Of a stretch of DNA of 64,000 nt, positions 26,245 to 35,092 are shown in pieces. Numbering within the stretch: the stretch's first letter is position 1; each line of letters begins with the position of its first letter. The notes beneath the pieces were generated by a model. That model was not told the DNA's origin, made no database searches, and worked only from the letters and a program-made list of their open reading frames with translations. The stretch covers positions 124,001 to 188,000 of the forward strand of contig NZ_JANUGU010000002.1 of the NCBI RefSeq assembly GCF_024753145.1, given 5' to 3'. The translations under genes were made by a program, and so were the position numbers. This DNA is from Massilia terrae (GTDB lineage Bacteria > Pseudomonadota > Gammaproteobacteria > Burkholderiales > Burkholderiaceae_D).

Positions 26245-29200
26245 ATGCGCTCCATCGTCGGCATCCACACCCGCAGCAGCGAGTACAGTCGGGTCAGGTC
26301 GATCGGCTTGGACAGGTAGTCGTTGGCGCCGGCCGCCAGGCACTGCTCCTGGTCATCCTTCATTGCCTTGGCGGTGATGGCGATGATCGGCAGGCGGCCG
26401 AAACGGCCGTCCGCGCGGATGCGGCGGGTCGCTTCCAGCCCGTCCATACCGGGCATCATCACGTCCATCAGCACCAGATCGAGGTCCTGCACCTCGTCCA
26501 GCCTGGCCAGCGCCTCGAAGCCATTGCGCGCCACTTCCACCCGCGCGCCGCGCTGCTCCAGCGCGCTGGTCAGGGCGAACACATTGCGCACGTCGTCGTC
26601 CACCAGAAGGATGGTGCGGCCCTCGAACACGCGGTCGCGGCCACGCACGGCCTTGAGCATGTGCTGGCGTTCGGACGACAGCTGCGACTCGACCTTGTGC
26701 AGGAACAGCGTCACCTCGTCCAGCAGGCGCTCCGGCGAGCGCGCGCCCTTGATGATAATCGAGCGAGAATACTTGAGCAGCTCGGACTCCTCGTCGCGCG
26801 TCAGGTTGCGGCCGGTGTACACGATCACCGGCGGGAAGCTGCACATCTCCCCGTGCGACATCTGCTCCAGCAGCTCGCGGCCCTGCATGTCGGGCAGCTT
26901 GAGGTCGATGATCATGCAATCGAAGATTTCGCTGCGCAGCAGGGCCAGCGCCTCGGCGCCGGTGCCGACCGCCGAGATGTGCACGTCGGCGTCGGCAATC
27001 AGCTGCACCACGCTGTCGCGCTGGCGTTCGTCGTCCTCGACCAGCAGCACGCGCTTGATCTGCTGGGCCGACTTGTCCTGCAGCTTGCGGAACACCTGCT
27101 CCAGCTGCTCGCGCGAGGTGGGCTTGAGTGCGTAGCCGATCGCGCCCAGGTGCAGGGCCTCGCCGCCGTTGTCCATGCTCGACACCACATGCACCGGGAT
27201 GTGGCGTGTGGCCGGGTCGTCCTTGAGGAGCTGCAGCAGCGAAAGGCCGGAGCGGTCCGGAAGGCGGATGTCGAGCAGGATCGCATCGGGCTTCTCGCCC
27301 GCGGCCAGCTCCAGCCCCTCGCCGGCGGTAAGCGCGACCAGGCAGCGGAAATCGAGGTCATGCGCGAGGTCGAACAGGATGCGCGCGAAGCCCGGATCAT
27401 CTTCGATCACCAGCACCGTGCGCGCCCCGTCGGCCGGGCGTGCGCGGTCGTCGGCGAAGGCCGGCGCGGGGCGCTCCTCGCTTCGGACGGCTTCCGGCTC
27501 CGGCGCCGCTATTGGTGCGGGGGGCGGCGGCGTGGCCGCCACCGCGCCGTTCTTCGGCAGGCTCAGGACGAAGGTGCTGCCCTGCCCCGGCGTGCTGCTC
27601 AGCGTCAGGGTGCCGCCCAGCAGCGCGGTGAGGTCGCGCGAGATCGACAGCCCCAAGCCGGTGCCGCCGAAGCGCCGGCTGGTGGTGCCGTCGGCCTGTT
27701 GGAAGGCTTCGAAGATGCGCTCCTGCTGCTCGGGGGCGATGCCGATGCCGGAATCGCGCACCGCGAACTGCACCCAGCCGGCGTCAGTCACCGACACCGT
27801 CAGCTCGACGCTGCCGCGCTCCGTGAACTTGATCGCGTTCGACAGCATATTCTTCAGCACCTGCTCCAGGCGCTGGCGGTCGGTGTGGAGGGTGGCCGGC
27901 ACATTCGGCTCCACCGTCACCGAGAACGCGAGCTCCTTCTGCTGCGCCAGCGGCTCGAACACGCGCGCCAGGCCATCCACCGCGCGCCGCAGCGGCAGGT
28001 CTTCCGGCGCCAGCTCCAGCTTGCCCGCTTCGACCTTCGAGATGTCGAGGATGTCGTTGATCAGGCTGAGAAGATCGTTCCCGGCCGAGTAGATGGTCTG
28101 GGCGAAGCGCACCTGCTCTTCGTTGAGGTTGCCGGCCGCGTTGTCGGCCAGGAGCTTGGCCAGGATCAGCGAACTGTTGAGCGGCGTGCGCAACTCGTGC
28201 GACATATTGGCCAGGAACTCGGACTTGTAGCGGCTGGCGCGCTCCAGGTCCAGCGCGCGCTGGCGCAGCTGTTCCTGCGCTTCCACCAGCTGGCTATTCT
28301 TGAGGTCGAGGTTGGCGGCCTGCTCGGCCAGCTGGTCGTTGGTCTGTTCGAGTTCGGCCTGCTGGTTCTCCAGGTTGGACTGCGATTCTTCCAGCGCGCG
28401 CGATTGCTCTTCCAGCTCCTCGTTCGCGGTGCGCAGCTCTTCCTGCTGGACTTGCAGCTCCTCGTTCAGCGCCTGGGTCTCGGTCAGCGCCTCCTGCAGC
28501 CGCTGGCGGTACACCACCGCCGCCACCGCCGCGCCGATCGCGTCGCTGACCATCTTGACGAATTCCAGCTCCCGCTCTGCCACCGGGTGCAGGAAGCCGA
28601 TCTCCAGCACGCCCTTGACCTTGCCGTAATTGGAGAACGGCGCGATCAGGAGTTCGCGCGGCGCGGACTCGCCCAGCGCCGAGCCAACCTTGATGTAATC
28701 GGGCGGCAGGTCCTTCAGCACCATCACGCGGTTTTCGGCGGCGGCCTGGCTGGCCAGCGATTCGCCCGGCTGGATCAGCGCGGCGTGGCCGGCGGTGTCG
28801 TGGGCGAAGCCGAAGGCGCCGATGCGGCGCAGGATGCCGTCGTCGGTGCGGAAGTACATCGCGCCCACCACGCCGTCGACATAGCGCACCACATAGTCGA
28901 GCACTGCGGCGGCCAGCGGTTCGAGCGCATGGATACCGGCCGCGTGGCGCGCCAGTTCGACCTGCCCGGTACGCAGCCAGCCCAGGCGCCGCAGCTCGGC
29001 ATTGTTCCGGCCCTCGTGGCGCAGCACGTCGGCATAGGAGGCCGACAAATGGGTCAGCTCGCGCCTGCCGAACATCGCGAGGAAGCCGCCGATCACGAGG
29101 GTGAGCAAGAGGAAGCCGGCGACCGACATCGTGGTCACGTTGCGCGCGGCGGTATTACGGTCCTGGAGCATGCGCTGCTCGTTGTCGAGCAGTTCGGCGA

Positions 29201-29684
29201 ACTGGCCGCGGATCTCTTCCATGAGTATTCTGCCGCGCCCGGCCTTGACCATGTCCTCGTAGGGCTCGCCCTTGCGCTTCCGGGCGATGATCTCGGCGGC
29301 GTATTTTTGCCATGCCTCGTGCGCGCCAAGGATGCGCTGCAAGCGCTCGAGCTGCATCGGCCGCTTGTCCAGCATGCGCTCCAGCGTGTAGACCTCGGCG
29401 GTCAGGCGCGGCGCGGCCAGCTGGTAGGGCTGCAGGAAGGCTTCGTCCCCGGACAGCAGGAAGCCGCGCATGCCGCTTTCCATGTCGACCGCCAGCTTGC
29501 TGCTCTGGTAGGCCTTGCCGATCACCTGCTCGCTGCGTTCGATCCCGCTCAGCACATTGAGCAGGTACGCGATGATGCCGATGAAGACCGCGGCGCTCAT
29601 CACGCTCAAGAACAGCGGCAGCGCGACGTTGCGCGCCAGGATGCGGCGGAACAGCTGCGTGTTATCGATTGTCTCTTGGGCCAT
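26241..29684 (-). CDS. Membrane hybrid sensor kinase: CHASE3-GAF-HisKA-HATPase-REC-REC-REC
   Basis: A 1147-residue sensor. Transmembrane helix 1 (about 20-43), a periplasmic CHASE3-type helical region (about 45-183), and transmembrane helix 2 (185-204, [18 protein letters not shown]). Then a cytosolic GAF-like domain (about 240-390) and a long Glu/Gln-rich coiled coil (about 400-485). HisKA has His496 ([12 protein letters not shown]), then HATPase ([19 protein letters not shown]). Three receivers carry Asp805 (LLDIRLPD), Asp927 (IIDLKLPD) and Asp1074 ([11 protein letters not shown]). It is the first gene of a four-gene operon with CheR, CheB and a REC-kinase. The ATG at 29684 ([10 protein letters not shown]) is preferred over an upstream TTG. 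The signal sensed is unknown. Confidence 0.92.
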   Translation of the reverse strand: MAQETIDNTQLFRRILARNVALPLFLSVMSAAVFIGIIAYLLNVLSGIERSEQVIGKAYQSSKLAVDMESGMRGFLLSGDEAFLQPYQLAAPRLTAEVYTLERMLDKRPMQLERLQRILGAHEAWQKYAAEIIARKRKGEPYEDMVKAGRGRILMEEIRGQFAELLDNEQRMLQDRNTAARNVTTMSVAGFLLLTLVIGGFLAMFGRRELTHLSASYADVLRHEGRNNAELRRLGWLRTGQVELARHAAGIHALEPLAAAVLDYVVRYVDGVVGAMYFRTDDGILRRIGAFGFAHDTAGHAALIQPGESLASQAAAENRVMVLKDLPPDYIKVGSALGESAPRELLIAPFSNYGKVKGVLEIGFLHPVAERELEFVKMVSDAIGAAVAAVVYRQRLQEALTETQALNEELQVQQEELRTANEELEEQSRALEESQSNLENQQAELEQTNDQLAEQAANLDLKNSQLVEAQEQLRQRALDLERASRYKSEFLANMSHELRTPLNSSLILAKLLADNAAGNLNEEQVRFAQTIYSAGNDLLSLINDILDISKVEAGKLELAPEDLPLRRAVDGLARVFEPLAQQKELAFSVTVEPNVPATLHTDRQRLEQVLKNMLSNAIKFTERGSVELTVSVTDAGWVQFAVRDSGIGIAPEQQERIFEAFQQADGTTSRRFGGTGLGLSISRDLTALLGGTLTLSSTPGQGSTFVLSLPKNGAVAATPPPPAPIAAPEPEAVRSEERPAPAFADDRARPADGARTVLVIEDDPGFARILFDLAHDLDFRCLVALTAGEGLELAAGEKPDAILLDIRLPDRSGLSLLQLLKDDPATRHIPVHVVSSMDNGGEALHLGAIGYALKPTSREQLEQVFRKLQDKSAQQIKRVLLVEDDERQRDSVVQLIADADVHISAVGTGAEALALLRSEIFDCMIIDLKLPDMQGRELLEQMSHGEMCSFPPVIVYTGRNLTRDEESELLKYSRSIIIKGARSPERLLDEVTLFLHKVESQLSSERQHMLKAVRGRDRVFEGRTILLVDDDVRNVFALTSALEQRGARVEVARNGFEALARLDEVQDLDLVLMDVMMPGMDGLEATRRIRADGRFGRLPIIAITAKAMKDDQEQCLAAGANDYLSKPIDLTRLYSLLRVWMPTMERI

Positions 29685-29917
29685 CGTCGGGCTTTTTTTG
29701 TAATGAAAAATATCCAAAGTGTAACTCAGTGCTCAAATAGGCCGCGCGCGCTTGGTTTCCCCTGTTACATAGTGCTTAGACCACGCAATTGGATTAAAAT
29801 TGCCGCCAGTCTTTTTTGGAGGATTCCACCCATGCGCCTGTGATGCCCGCTGCCTCACGCAGCCCGACCTTCCCTTGCCCTCGCGGCAGGTGTTCGAACG
29901 CATCCACAGGAATTACC

Positions 29918-31600
29918 ATGGCGAATTCTTTCTTCGCGGCCCTGCACGGGGTCCATTTTCAACTGCCCGACGGCACCCAGCTGTTCAGCGGCATCGACGA
30001 GACCTTCAGCGCCGAAACGGTCGGCATCATTGGGCACAACGGCAGTGGCAAGTCTACGCTTGGCAAACTGCTGAGCGGCGATCTGGCGCCCGGCAGCGGC
30101 CGGATCGAACGCGCGACTCGCGTGCGCCGCGTCAGCCAGGAATCCGGATCGCTGGTGGCGGCCAGCCTCGCGGAAGTTGCTGGCCTCGACCGCCAGCTCG
30201 CGGCGCTGGCCCGGCTGCAGGGCGGCGAGGCGCTGGCCGACGATTTCGACATCATCGGCGACCAATGGGATATCGAGGCGCGCTGGCTGGCGATGCTGGA
30301 GCGCGCCGGCCTGCATGCCTCGATGGCGCCGGCTTCGCTGAGCGGAGGCCAGCGCATGCTGCTCGCATTGGCAGGCGGCTTTTGCAGCGATGCGGGACTG
30401 CTGGTGCTGGACGAGCCGAGCAACCACCTCGACGCGGTGCGGCGCGCTTGGCTGCTCGGGGAAATCGTACGCTGGCGCGCGCAGGGACGCGGCCTGGTAC
30501 TGGTCTCGCACGACCGCGCCCTGCTCGCGCACGTCGACCGCATCATCGAAACACGCCCGCCCGGCTTGCGGCGCTACGGCGGCGCGTGGGCGCAGGTGGA
30601 AGCGCATCGCGAATCCGAGCTGCAGGCCGCCGGAGCAAAGCTGGAGCGCGCGCGCACGGTGCGCGACCGCGAGCAGTCGGCGCTGCGCGATCAGGCCGAA
30701 CGCGCGGCGCGGCGCGATGCGCGTGGCGCGCGCGACGCCAGGCAGGCCAACCAGGCCAAGCTGCTGCTGGGTCTCAGGCAGGACAAGGCTGAGCAATCCA
30801 GCGGTGCGCGCATGGCGCGCCAGGCGCAGCGCGAGCAGGAACTGCGCGCCGAGGTGGCGGACGCCTTCGCCGCGCTGCAGGGCGCCGCGCAGCAGCCGGA
30901 GTTTCCGGAGCTGGTCGAAACGCTGGTGGCGCAGGGGCAGGAGTCGCTGGTGCTGGAAGAGCTGCTGGCGCCGTGGGGCTGGAGCAAGCCGCTGACGTGG
31001 GCAGCGCGCGGGCCGGTGCGGGTCGCGATCACGGGGCCGAACGGCTGCGGCAAGAGCACGCTGCTGCGCATCGTCGCAGGCGAGCTCGCGCCCGCGTCGG
31101 GATCCTGCCGACGGCTGCATGCCACGCTGCTAGACCAGTCGCTGCGCGGGCTCGATCCCGCCCTGCCCCTGCTTGAGCAATTCGAACGGCGCGTGCAAGG
31201 CATCAGCGAAGGCAGGCTGCGCCAGCATCTGGCCAAGGCCGGCATCGGCAGCGAACACCTTCGCAAACCCTGCGGCGAATTGAGCGGTGGGGAGCAGATG
31301 CGCGCGGCGCTGCTGCTGGCGATGCTGGGCCAGCCGCCGGCGCGCATGCTGCTGCTCGATGAGCCGACCAATCATCTCGACCTCGCGGCGATCGAAGCGC
31401 TGGAGCATATGCTGCGCTCGTGGACCGGCGCGCTGGTGGTCGTGTCGCATGATGACCGCTTCCTGGGACGGCTGGATCTCACGCACAGGATCAGGCGGGA
31501 TGGCGAGGGTTGGATGTGCGAGGACGCGGACGGTCCATGGGTCCCCGCCTGCGCGGGGACGACGGGAGGAGCTGAGGTTTACGCAGGCTTGCGTGCGTAA
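29918..31600 (+). CDS. ABC-F family ATPase with REP-derived C-terminus
   Basis: A 560-residue protein with two ABC ATPase domains and no membrane segments. First Walker A GHNGSGKSTLGKLL and signature SLSGGQRMLLAL with LVLDEPSNHLD. Second Walker A GPNGCGKSTLLRI and signature ELSGGEQMRAALL with LLDEPTNHLD. Between them is the charged helical linker typical of ABC-F proteins (about 250-330). ABC-F proteins act on the ribosome as translation factors or antibiotic-protection proteins; which applies is not decidable here. Start at 29918 (MANSFFAALHGVHFQL) with AGGA upstream. The last residues (WVPACAGTT and beyond) are encoded by a REP hairpin, and the stop lies inside the facing VOC gene. Confidence 0.9.
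   Translation: MANSFFAALHGVHFQLPDGTQLFSGIDETFSAETVGIIGHNGSGKSTLGKLLSGDLAPGSGRIERATRVRRVSQESGSLVAASLAEVAGLDRQLAALARLQGGEALADDFDIIGDQWDIEARWLAMLERAGLHASMAPASLSGGQRMLLALAGGFCSDAGLLVLDEPSNHLDAVRRAWLLGEIVRWRAQGRGLVLVSHDRALLAHVDRIIETRPPGLRRYGGAWAQVEAHRESELQAAGAKLERARTVRDREQSALRDQAERAARRDARGARDARQANQAKLLLGLRQDKAEQSSGARMARQAQREQELRAEVADAFAALQGAAQQPEFPELVETLVAQGQESLVLEELLAPWGWSKPLTWAARGPVRVAITGPNGCGKSTLLRIVAGELAPASGSCRRLHATLLDQSLRGLDPALPLLEQFERRVQGISEGRLRQHLAKAGIGSEHLRKPCGELSGGEQMRAALLLAMLGQPPARMLLLDEPTNHLDLAAIEALEHMLRSWTGALVVVSHDDRFLGRLDLTHRIRRDGEGWMCEDADGPWVPACAGTTGGAEVYAGLRA
31535..31565. repeat. REP hairpin inside the ABC-F 3' end
   Basis: GTCCCCGC/GCGGGGAC (31541-31548 with 31553-31560) preceded by CCATGG. 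It is translated in frame as part of the ABC-F C-terminus. Confidence 0.8.
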
Positions 31601-31968
31601 CTCACGGTGAGCATTTCCCACTGGTGGCCATCGGGCTCGTTCCAGTAGATGCCGCGCCCGCCGTAATCCGTGCTGATCTTCATGTCGACCGGGCCGCGCA
31701 CCTGGCTGCGGTACTCGATGCCGGCGGTCTGGATGCGGTGAAGGATGGCGTCGAAGTCCTCGTCGCTGACGCGGAAGCAGTAGTGATGGACGGGGTAGCT
31801 TTCCTCGGTCTCGATGAAGTCGAGCGTGAGGCCGTTGTTGAGGTAGACCGGCGAGAAGATGCCGAAGATGGTCTCCTGCCAGTCAACGCCCAGCAGTTCC
31901 GCCAGCTTCCGCGCCGAGGCGGCCCGATTATGGCTGGGCACGATGAAGTGATCGAGTTCGACGGACAT
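31579..31968 (-). CDS. VOC-superfamily (glyoxalase/dioxygenase fold) protein
   Basis: A 129-residue single-domain protein starting MSVELDHFIVPSHNRAASAR and ending with the VOC metal-site pattern IYWNEPDGHQWEML. Likely metal ligands are His7, His in YPVHHYCF and Glu in HQWEM. VOC proteins include glyoxalases, dioxygenases and bleomycin-type binding proteins; the substrate here is unknown. The ATG at 31968 has GGGAGAA upstream. Its 3' end overlaps the end of the facing ABC-F gene by 22 bases. Confidence 0.88.
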   Translation of the reverse strand: MSVELDHFIVPSHNRAASARKLAELLGVDWQETIFGIFSPVYLNNGLTLDFIETEESYPVHHYCFRVSDEDFDAILHRIQTAGIEYRSQVRGPVDMKISTDYGGRGIYWNEPDGHQWEMLTVSYARKPA

Positions 31969-32017
31969 GACGGTTCTCCCGAAGTCGAACAAATGATACT
32001 CCTACCCGCCTAAAAAA

Positions 32018-32048
32018 ACGTCGCTCCCGCCTGCGCGGGAACGACGAT
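32018..32048. repeat. REP hairpin, single unit
   Basis: GCTCCCGC-CTGC-GCGGGAAC at 32023-32042 with one mismatched pair, flanked by CGTC and GACGAT, between the DUF1854 and VOC genes. Confidence 0.7.
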
Positions 32049-32069
32049 CTCTATATTTTGAAGACGCGA

Positions 32070-32540
32070 TTACAGGAAGCGGTCGAGAATCTTGCGGCTG
32101 TGCTTATCGATGCGGTACATATCGCGCACCAGGAAGTGGATGCCGTGGCTGTCTGCAATCAGCAGCGAGGCGTCGCCGATGCGGCGGATGTCCTCGTCGA
32201 CTTTCAGCACGAACTCGGTCGCGCCACGGTCGGTGTCGACATACCAGGTGCAGGGCGTAGCGAAGCTCGACACGTCCTTGATGCGAGAGATCTCGGGCAT
32301 GAACTCGCGGCCCTGCAGTTCATCGGTGATCAGGGCGCGCACTTGCTCCGGCAGGTCGGCCAGGTCGTCGATCCACGCGACTTCCTTGCCGCCTTCGCGC
32401 ACCATCGAAATGCCTTTGTCGGGCGACTGGATCGGGAACGAGCGCACCGGCGCCACGCCGGCGATGTCCTCGCCCTCGCTCGTGGTCAGGACCAGTTTGC
32501 CGAAGCTGTCGCGGCGCAGCTGGAATGGGGTGGTCGCCAT
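32070..32540 (-). CDS. Cyanophycin-associated DUF1854 family protein
   Basis: A 156-residue soluble protein starting MATTPFQLRRDSFGKLVL and containing VAWIDDLADLPEQVRALI and FLVRDMYRIDKHSRKILDRF. It matches my recollection of the DUF1854 family, seen beside cyanophycin synthetase genes in betaproteobacteria and called cyanophycin metabolism-associated. No catalytic motif is evident. It begins 3 bases after the ABC transporter stop, so the two are co-expressed and may act together. Function unknown; the protein could be a regulator or chaperone of the transporter. Confidence 0.82.
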   Translation of the reverse strand: MATTPFQLRRDSFGKLVLTTSEGEDIAGVAPVRSFPIQSPDKGISMVREGGKEVAWIDDLADLPEQVRALITDELQGREFMPEISRIKDVSSFATPCTWYVDTDRGATEFVLKVDEDIRRIGDASLLIADSHGIHFLVRDMYRIDKHSRKILDRFL

Positions 32541-32543
32541 TTC

Positions 32544-34823
32544 TTATTCTTCCTTGTTGCCGTCGTCCAGGTCCTGGTCGACGTTGCGCGCCTGCGCTTC
32601 GTACAGGCGGCGGTAGGCGCCGTCTTCCTTCTCCATCAGCACGTCGTGCGAGCCCTCTTCCACTACCTGGCCGCGGTCCAGCACCACCAGCCGGTCGGCG
32701 CGGTGCAGGGTCGACAGGCGGTGCGCGATCGCGATCGTGGTGCGGCCCTGCACCAGGTTGTCGAGCGCCTTCTGGATTTCCTTTTCGGTCTCGGAGTCGA
32801 CCGAGGAAGTGGCCTCGTCGAGGATCAGGATCGGCGGATTGATCAGCAGCGCCCGCGCGATCGAGATGCGCTGGCGCTCGCCGCCTGACAGGCCCTGCCC
32901 GCGTTCGCCCACCATCGAGTCGTAGCCATGCGGCAGGCGCAGGATGAATTCGTGCGCGTGCGCGGCGCGGGCGGCGGCGATGATCTCCTCGCGCGTCGCA
33001 TCCGGTTTGCCGTAGGCGATGTTCTCGGCGATGGTGCCGAAGAACAGGAAAGGCTCCTGCAGCACCAGGCCGATGTGGCGCCGGTAGTCCGACACGGCGA
33101 AGGCGCGGATGTCAGTGCCGTCCAGCAGGATCGCCCCCTCGGCCACGTCGTAGAAGCGGCAGATCAGGTTCACCAGGGTCGATTTGCCGGAGCCGCTGTG
33201 CCCGACCAGGCCGACCATTTCACCGGCGCGGATGTTGAGCGAGATGCCGCGGTTGACGGCGCGGGTGCCGTAGCGGAAGCCCACTTCGCGCAGCTCGATA
33301 TTGCCCTCGACCTTGGCCAGCTTGACCGGGTTGACCGGGTCCGGCACGCTCGACACGTGGTCGAGGATGTCGAAGATGCGCTTGGCCGCCGACGCCGATT
33401 TCTGCGTCACCGAGACGATCCGGCTCATCGAATCGAGGCGGGTGTAGAAGCGCCCGCTGTAGGCGATGAAGGAGGTCAGCGTGCCGACCGTGATCTCGCC
33501 GCGCGAGACCTGCCAGATACCGAAGATCCAGATGACCAGCAGGCCCAGTTCGGTGAGCAGCGAGACGGTCGGCGAAAACAGCGACCACACCTTGTTCAGG
33601 CGGTCGTTGACCGCGAGGTTGTGGCGGTTGGCTTCCTTGAAGCGCAGCGCCTCGCGCTTCTCCTGCGCGAAGGCCTTGACCACGCGAATGCCGGGAATGG
33701 TATCGGCCAGCACATTGGTCACCTCGCCCCACACGCGGTCGATCTTCTCGAAGCCGGTGCGCAGCTTGTCGCGCACGATGTGGATCATCCAGGCGATGAT
33801 CGGCAGCGGCAGCAGCGTGACCAGCGCCAGCTTGGGGTTCATGCCGAACAGGATCACGCCGGTCATGATGATCATCAGGACGTCGGACAGGAAGTCCAGA
33901 AGGTGCAGCGACAGGAACACGCAGATGCGGTCGGAGCCGCTGCCGATGCGGCTCATCAGGTCGCCGGTGCGCTTCCCGCCGAAGAATTCGAGCGACAGCC
34001 GCAGCAGGTGTTCGTAGGTCGCGGTGCGCATGTCGGCGCCCATGCGCTCGGAGATCAGCGCCAGGATCCAGGTCTTGGCCCAGCCCAGCGCCCATGCCAG
34101 CATGGCCGAAGCGAACAGGCCACCCATGTACAGGTAGACCAGGTGCGGGTCGATGTGCTTGCCGTTCTGGTAGGGGATCAGGACGTTGTCCATCAAGGGC
34201 ATCGTCAGGTAGGGCGGAATCATGTGCGCGGCCGTCGAGGCCAGCATCAGCAGGAAGCCGGCCAGCAGCGAACCCTGGTAGGGCTTGGCGAAACGCCACA
34301 GGCGGAACAGGGTCCAGGTCGACGGCGGGGTGTGCAGCACCTTGGTGCAGATCGGGCACTCCTCCTCGTCCGGCGCGAGCGGCGCCTTGCAGCTCGGGCA
34401 GGTGTGCTGCTCGGGCGGCTGCACCGGGATGCCGCTGGCGGCGCTCTCGATCCGGTCCTGGAACTGGTCGAGCACGCGGATCGCCTGCAGGTTCTGGCCC
34501 AGCGTGAAGCGCCACGCGGCCAGCAGCCCGCTGGCGTCGACCAGTTCGAGGTGGCCGACGCCGGCGTGGTCGTAGTGGCGCAGTTCCAGCCCTTGCCGGA
34601 ATGGCCAGTCGCGCCACTCGGCCTCGCCCGGCGAGCGCGCCATCAGGCGGTGTTGCGTGACAACCAACAGGCCTTTCGTGAAGTGGAGGCGCGCATCGAG
34701 GTCAACCTCGACGCTGTTTAAAACGTTTTCCCCCGGTGCAAGTCTCTTTCCCACCTCGCCCTGCCAGTGATCGGGCAGCATGCTGGCGGCAGGCGTGGTA
34801 GAGACGAGTTGTTGAGTTGTCAT
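32544..34823 (-). CDS. Cyanophycin-associated ABC exporter with PH-like and zinc-ribbon N-terminus
   Basis: A 759-residue half-transporter. Residues about 1-135 form a soluble domain with the pattern LHFTKGLLVVTQHRLMAR, like bacterial PH-type domains. A zinc ribbon follows (CPSCKAPLAPDEEECPIC, about 142-159). Then come six transmembrane helices of a type I exporter (about 185-460) and an ABC ATPase with Walker A GHSGSGKSTLVNL, signature GQGLSGGERQRISIARALL, Walker B ILILDEATSS and the H-loop in AIAHRLST. It presumably works as a homodimer. The gene is divergent from the two cphA genes (270-base gap) and leads DUF1854. Its substrate is unknown; the fused N-terminal modules are unusual for exporters. 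Confidence 0.88.
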   Translation of the reverse strand: MTTQQLVSTTPAASMLPDHWQGEVGKRLAPGENVLNSVEVDLDARLHFTKGLLVVTQHRLMARSPGEAEWRDWPFRQGLELRHYDHAGVGHLELVDASGLLAAWRFTLGQNLQAIRVLDQFQDRIESAASGIPVQPPEQHTCPSCKAPLAPDEEECPICTKVLHTPPSTWTLFRLWRFAKPYQGSLLAGFLLMLASTAAHMIPPYLTMPLMDNVLIPYQNGKHIDPHLVYLYMGGLFASAMLAWALGWAKTWILALISERMGADMRTATYEHLLRLSLEFFGGKRTGDLMSRIGSGSDRICVFLSLHLLDFLSDVLMIIMTGVILFGMNPKLALVTLLPLPIIAWMIHIVRDKLRTGFEKIDRVWGEVTNVLADTIPGIRVVKAFAQEKREALRFKEANRHNLAVNDRLNKVWSLFSPTVSLLTELGLLVIWIFGIWQVSRGEITVGTLTSFIAYSGRFYTRLDSMSRIVSVTQKSASAAKRIFDILDHVSSVPDPVNPVKLAKVEGNIELREVGFRYGTRAVNRGISLNIRAGEMVGLVGHSGSGKSTLVNLICRFYDVAEGAILLDGTDIRAFAVSDYRRHIGLVLQEPFLFFGTIAENIAYGKPDATREEIIAAARAAHAHEFILRLPHGYDSMVGERGQGLSGGERQRISIARALLINPPILILDEATSSVDSETEKEIQKALDNLVQGRTTIAIAHRLSTLHRADRLVVLDRGQVVEEGSHDVLMEKEDGAYRRLYEAQARNVDQDLDDGNKEE

Positions 34824-35092
34824 TGTGGCGCTGCCTGTTGTTCAGGCTAAGTATTCTGGTAACACCGCGAGCAATACGCACTCGGCAGCGCCGCCCCACG
34901 TCGGACGCCGGAGCAATCTACGGTATTCTATCGGGAGGGACGAGACTGGCAGAAATCGGTGCGGCGCGGTAAGCTTCCGTGCCGGCGAGTATATTACAAC
35001 AAACCAAGCGCCCGGCGGGCGTCCACAGGGCAGGAAAACATAGGCAAGCCGGGCGGTGCGGATAAGGTCGCACGCCCGCGAAGACATTTTTG

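Noticed and set aside
26661..29843. Rightward open frame of 1060 codons across the hybrid kinase gene
   Set aside because: It is the antisense of a well-supported kinase. Its translation is His/Arg/Gln/Leu-rich and without domains, as expected from the high-GC complement.
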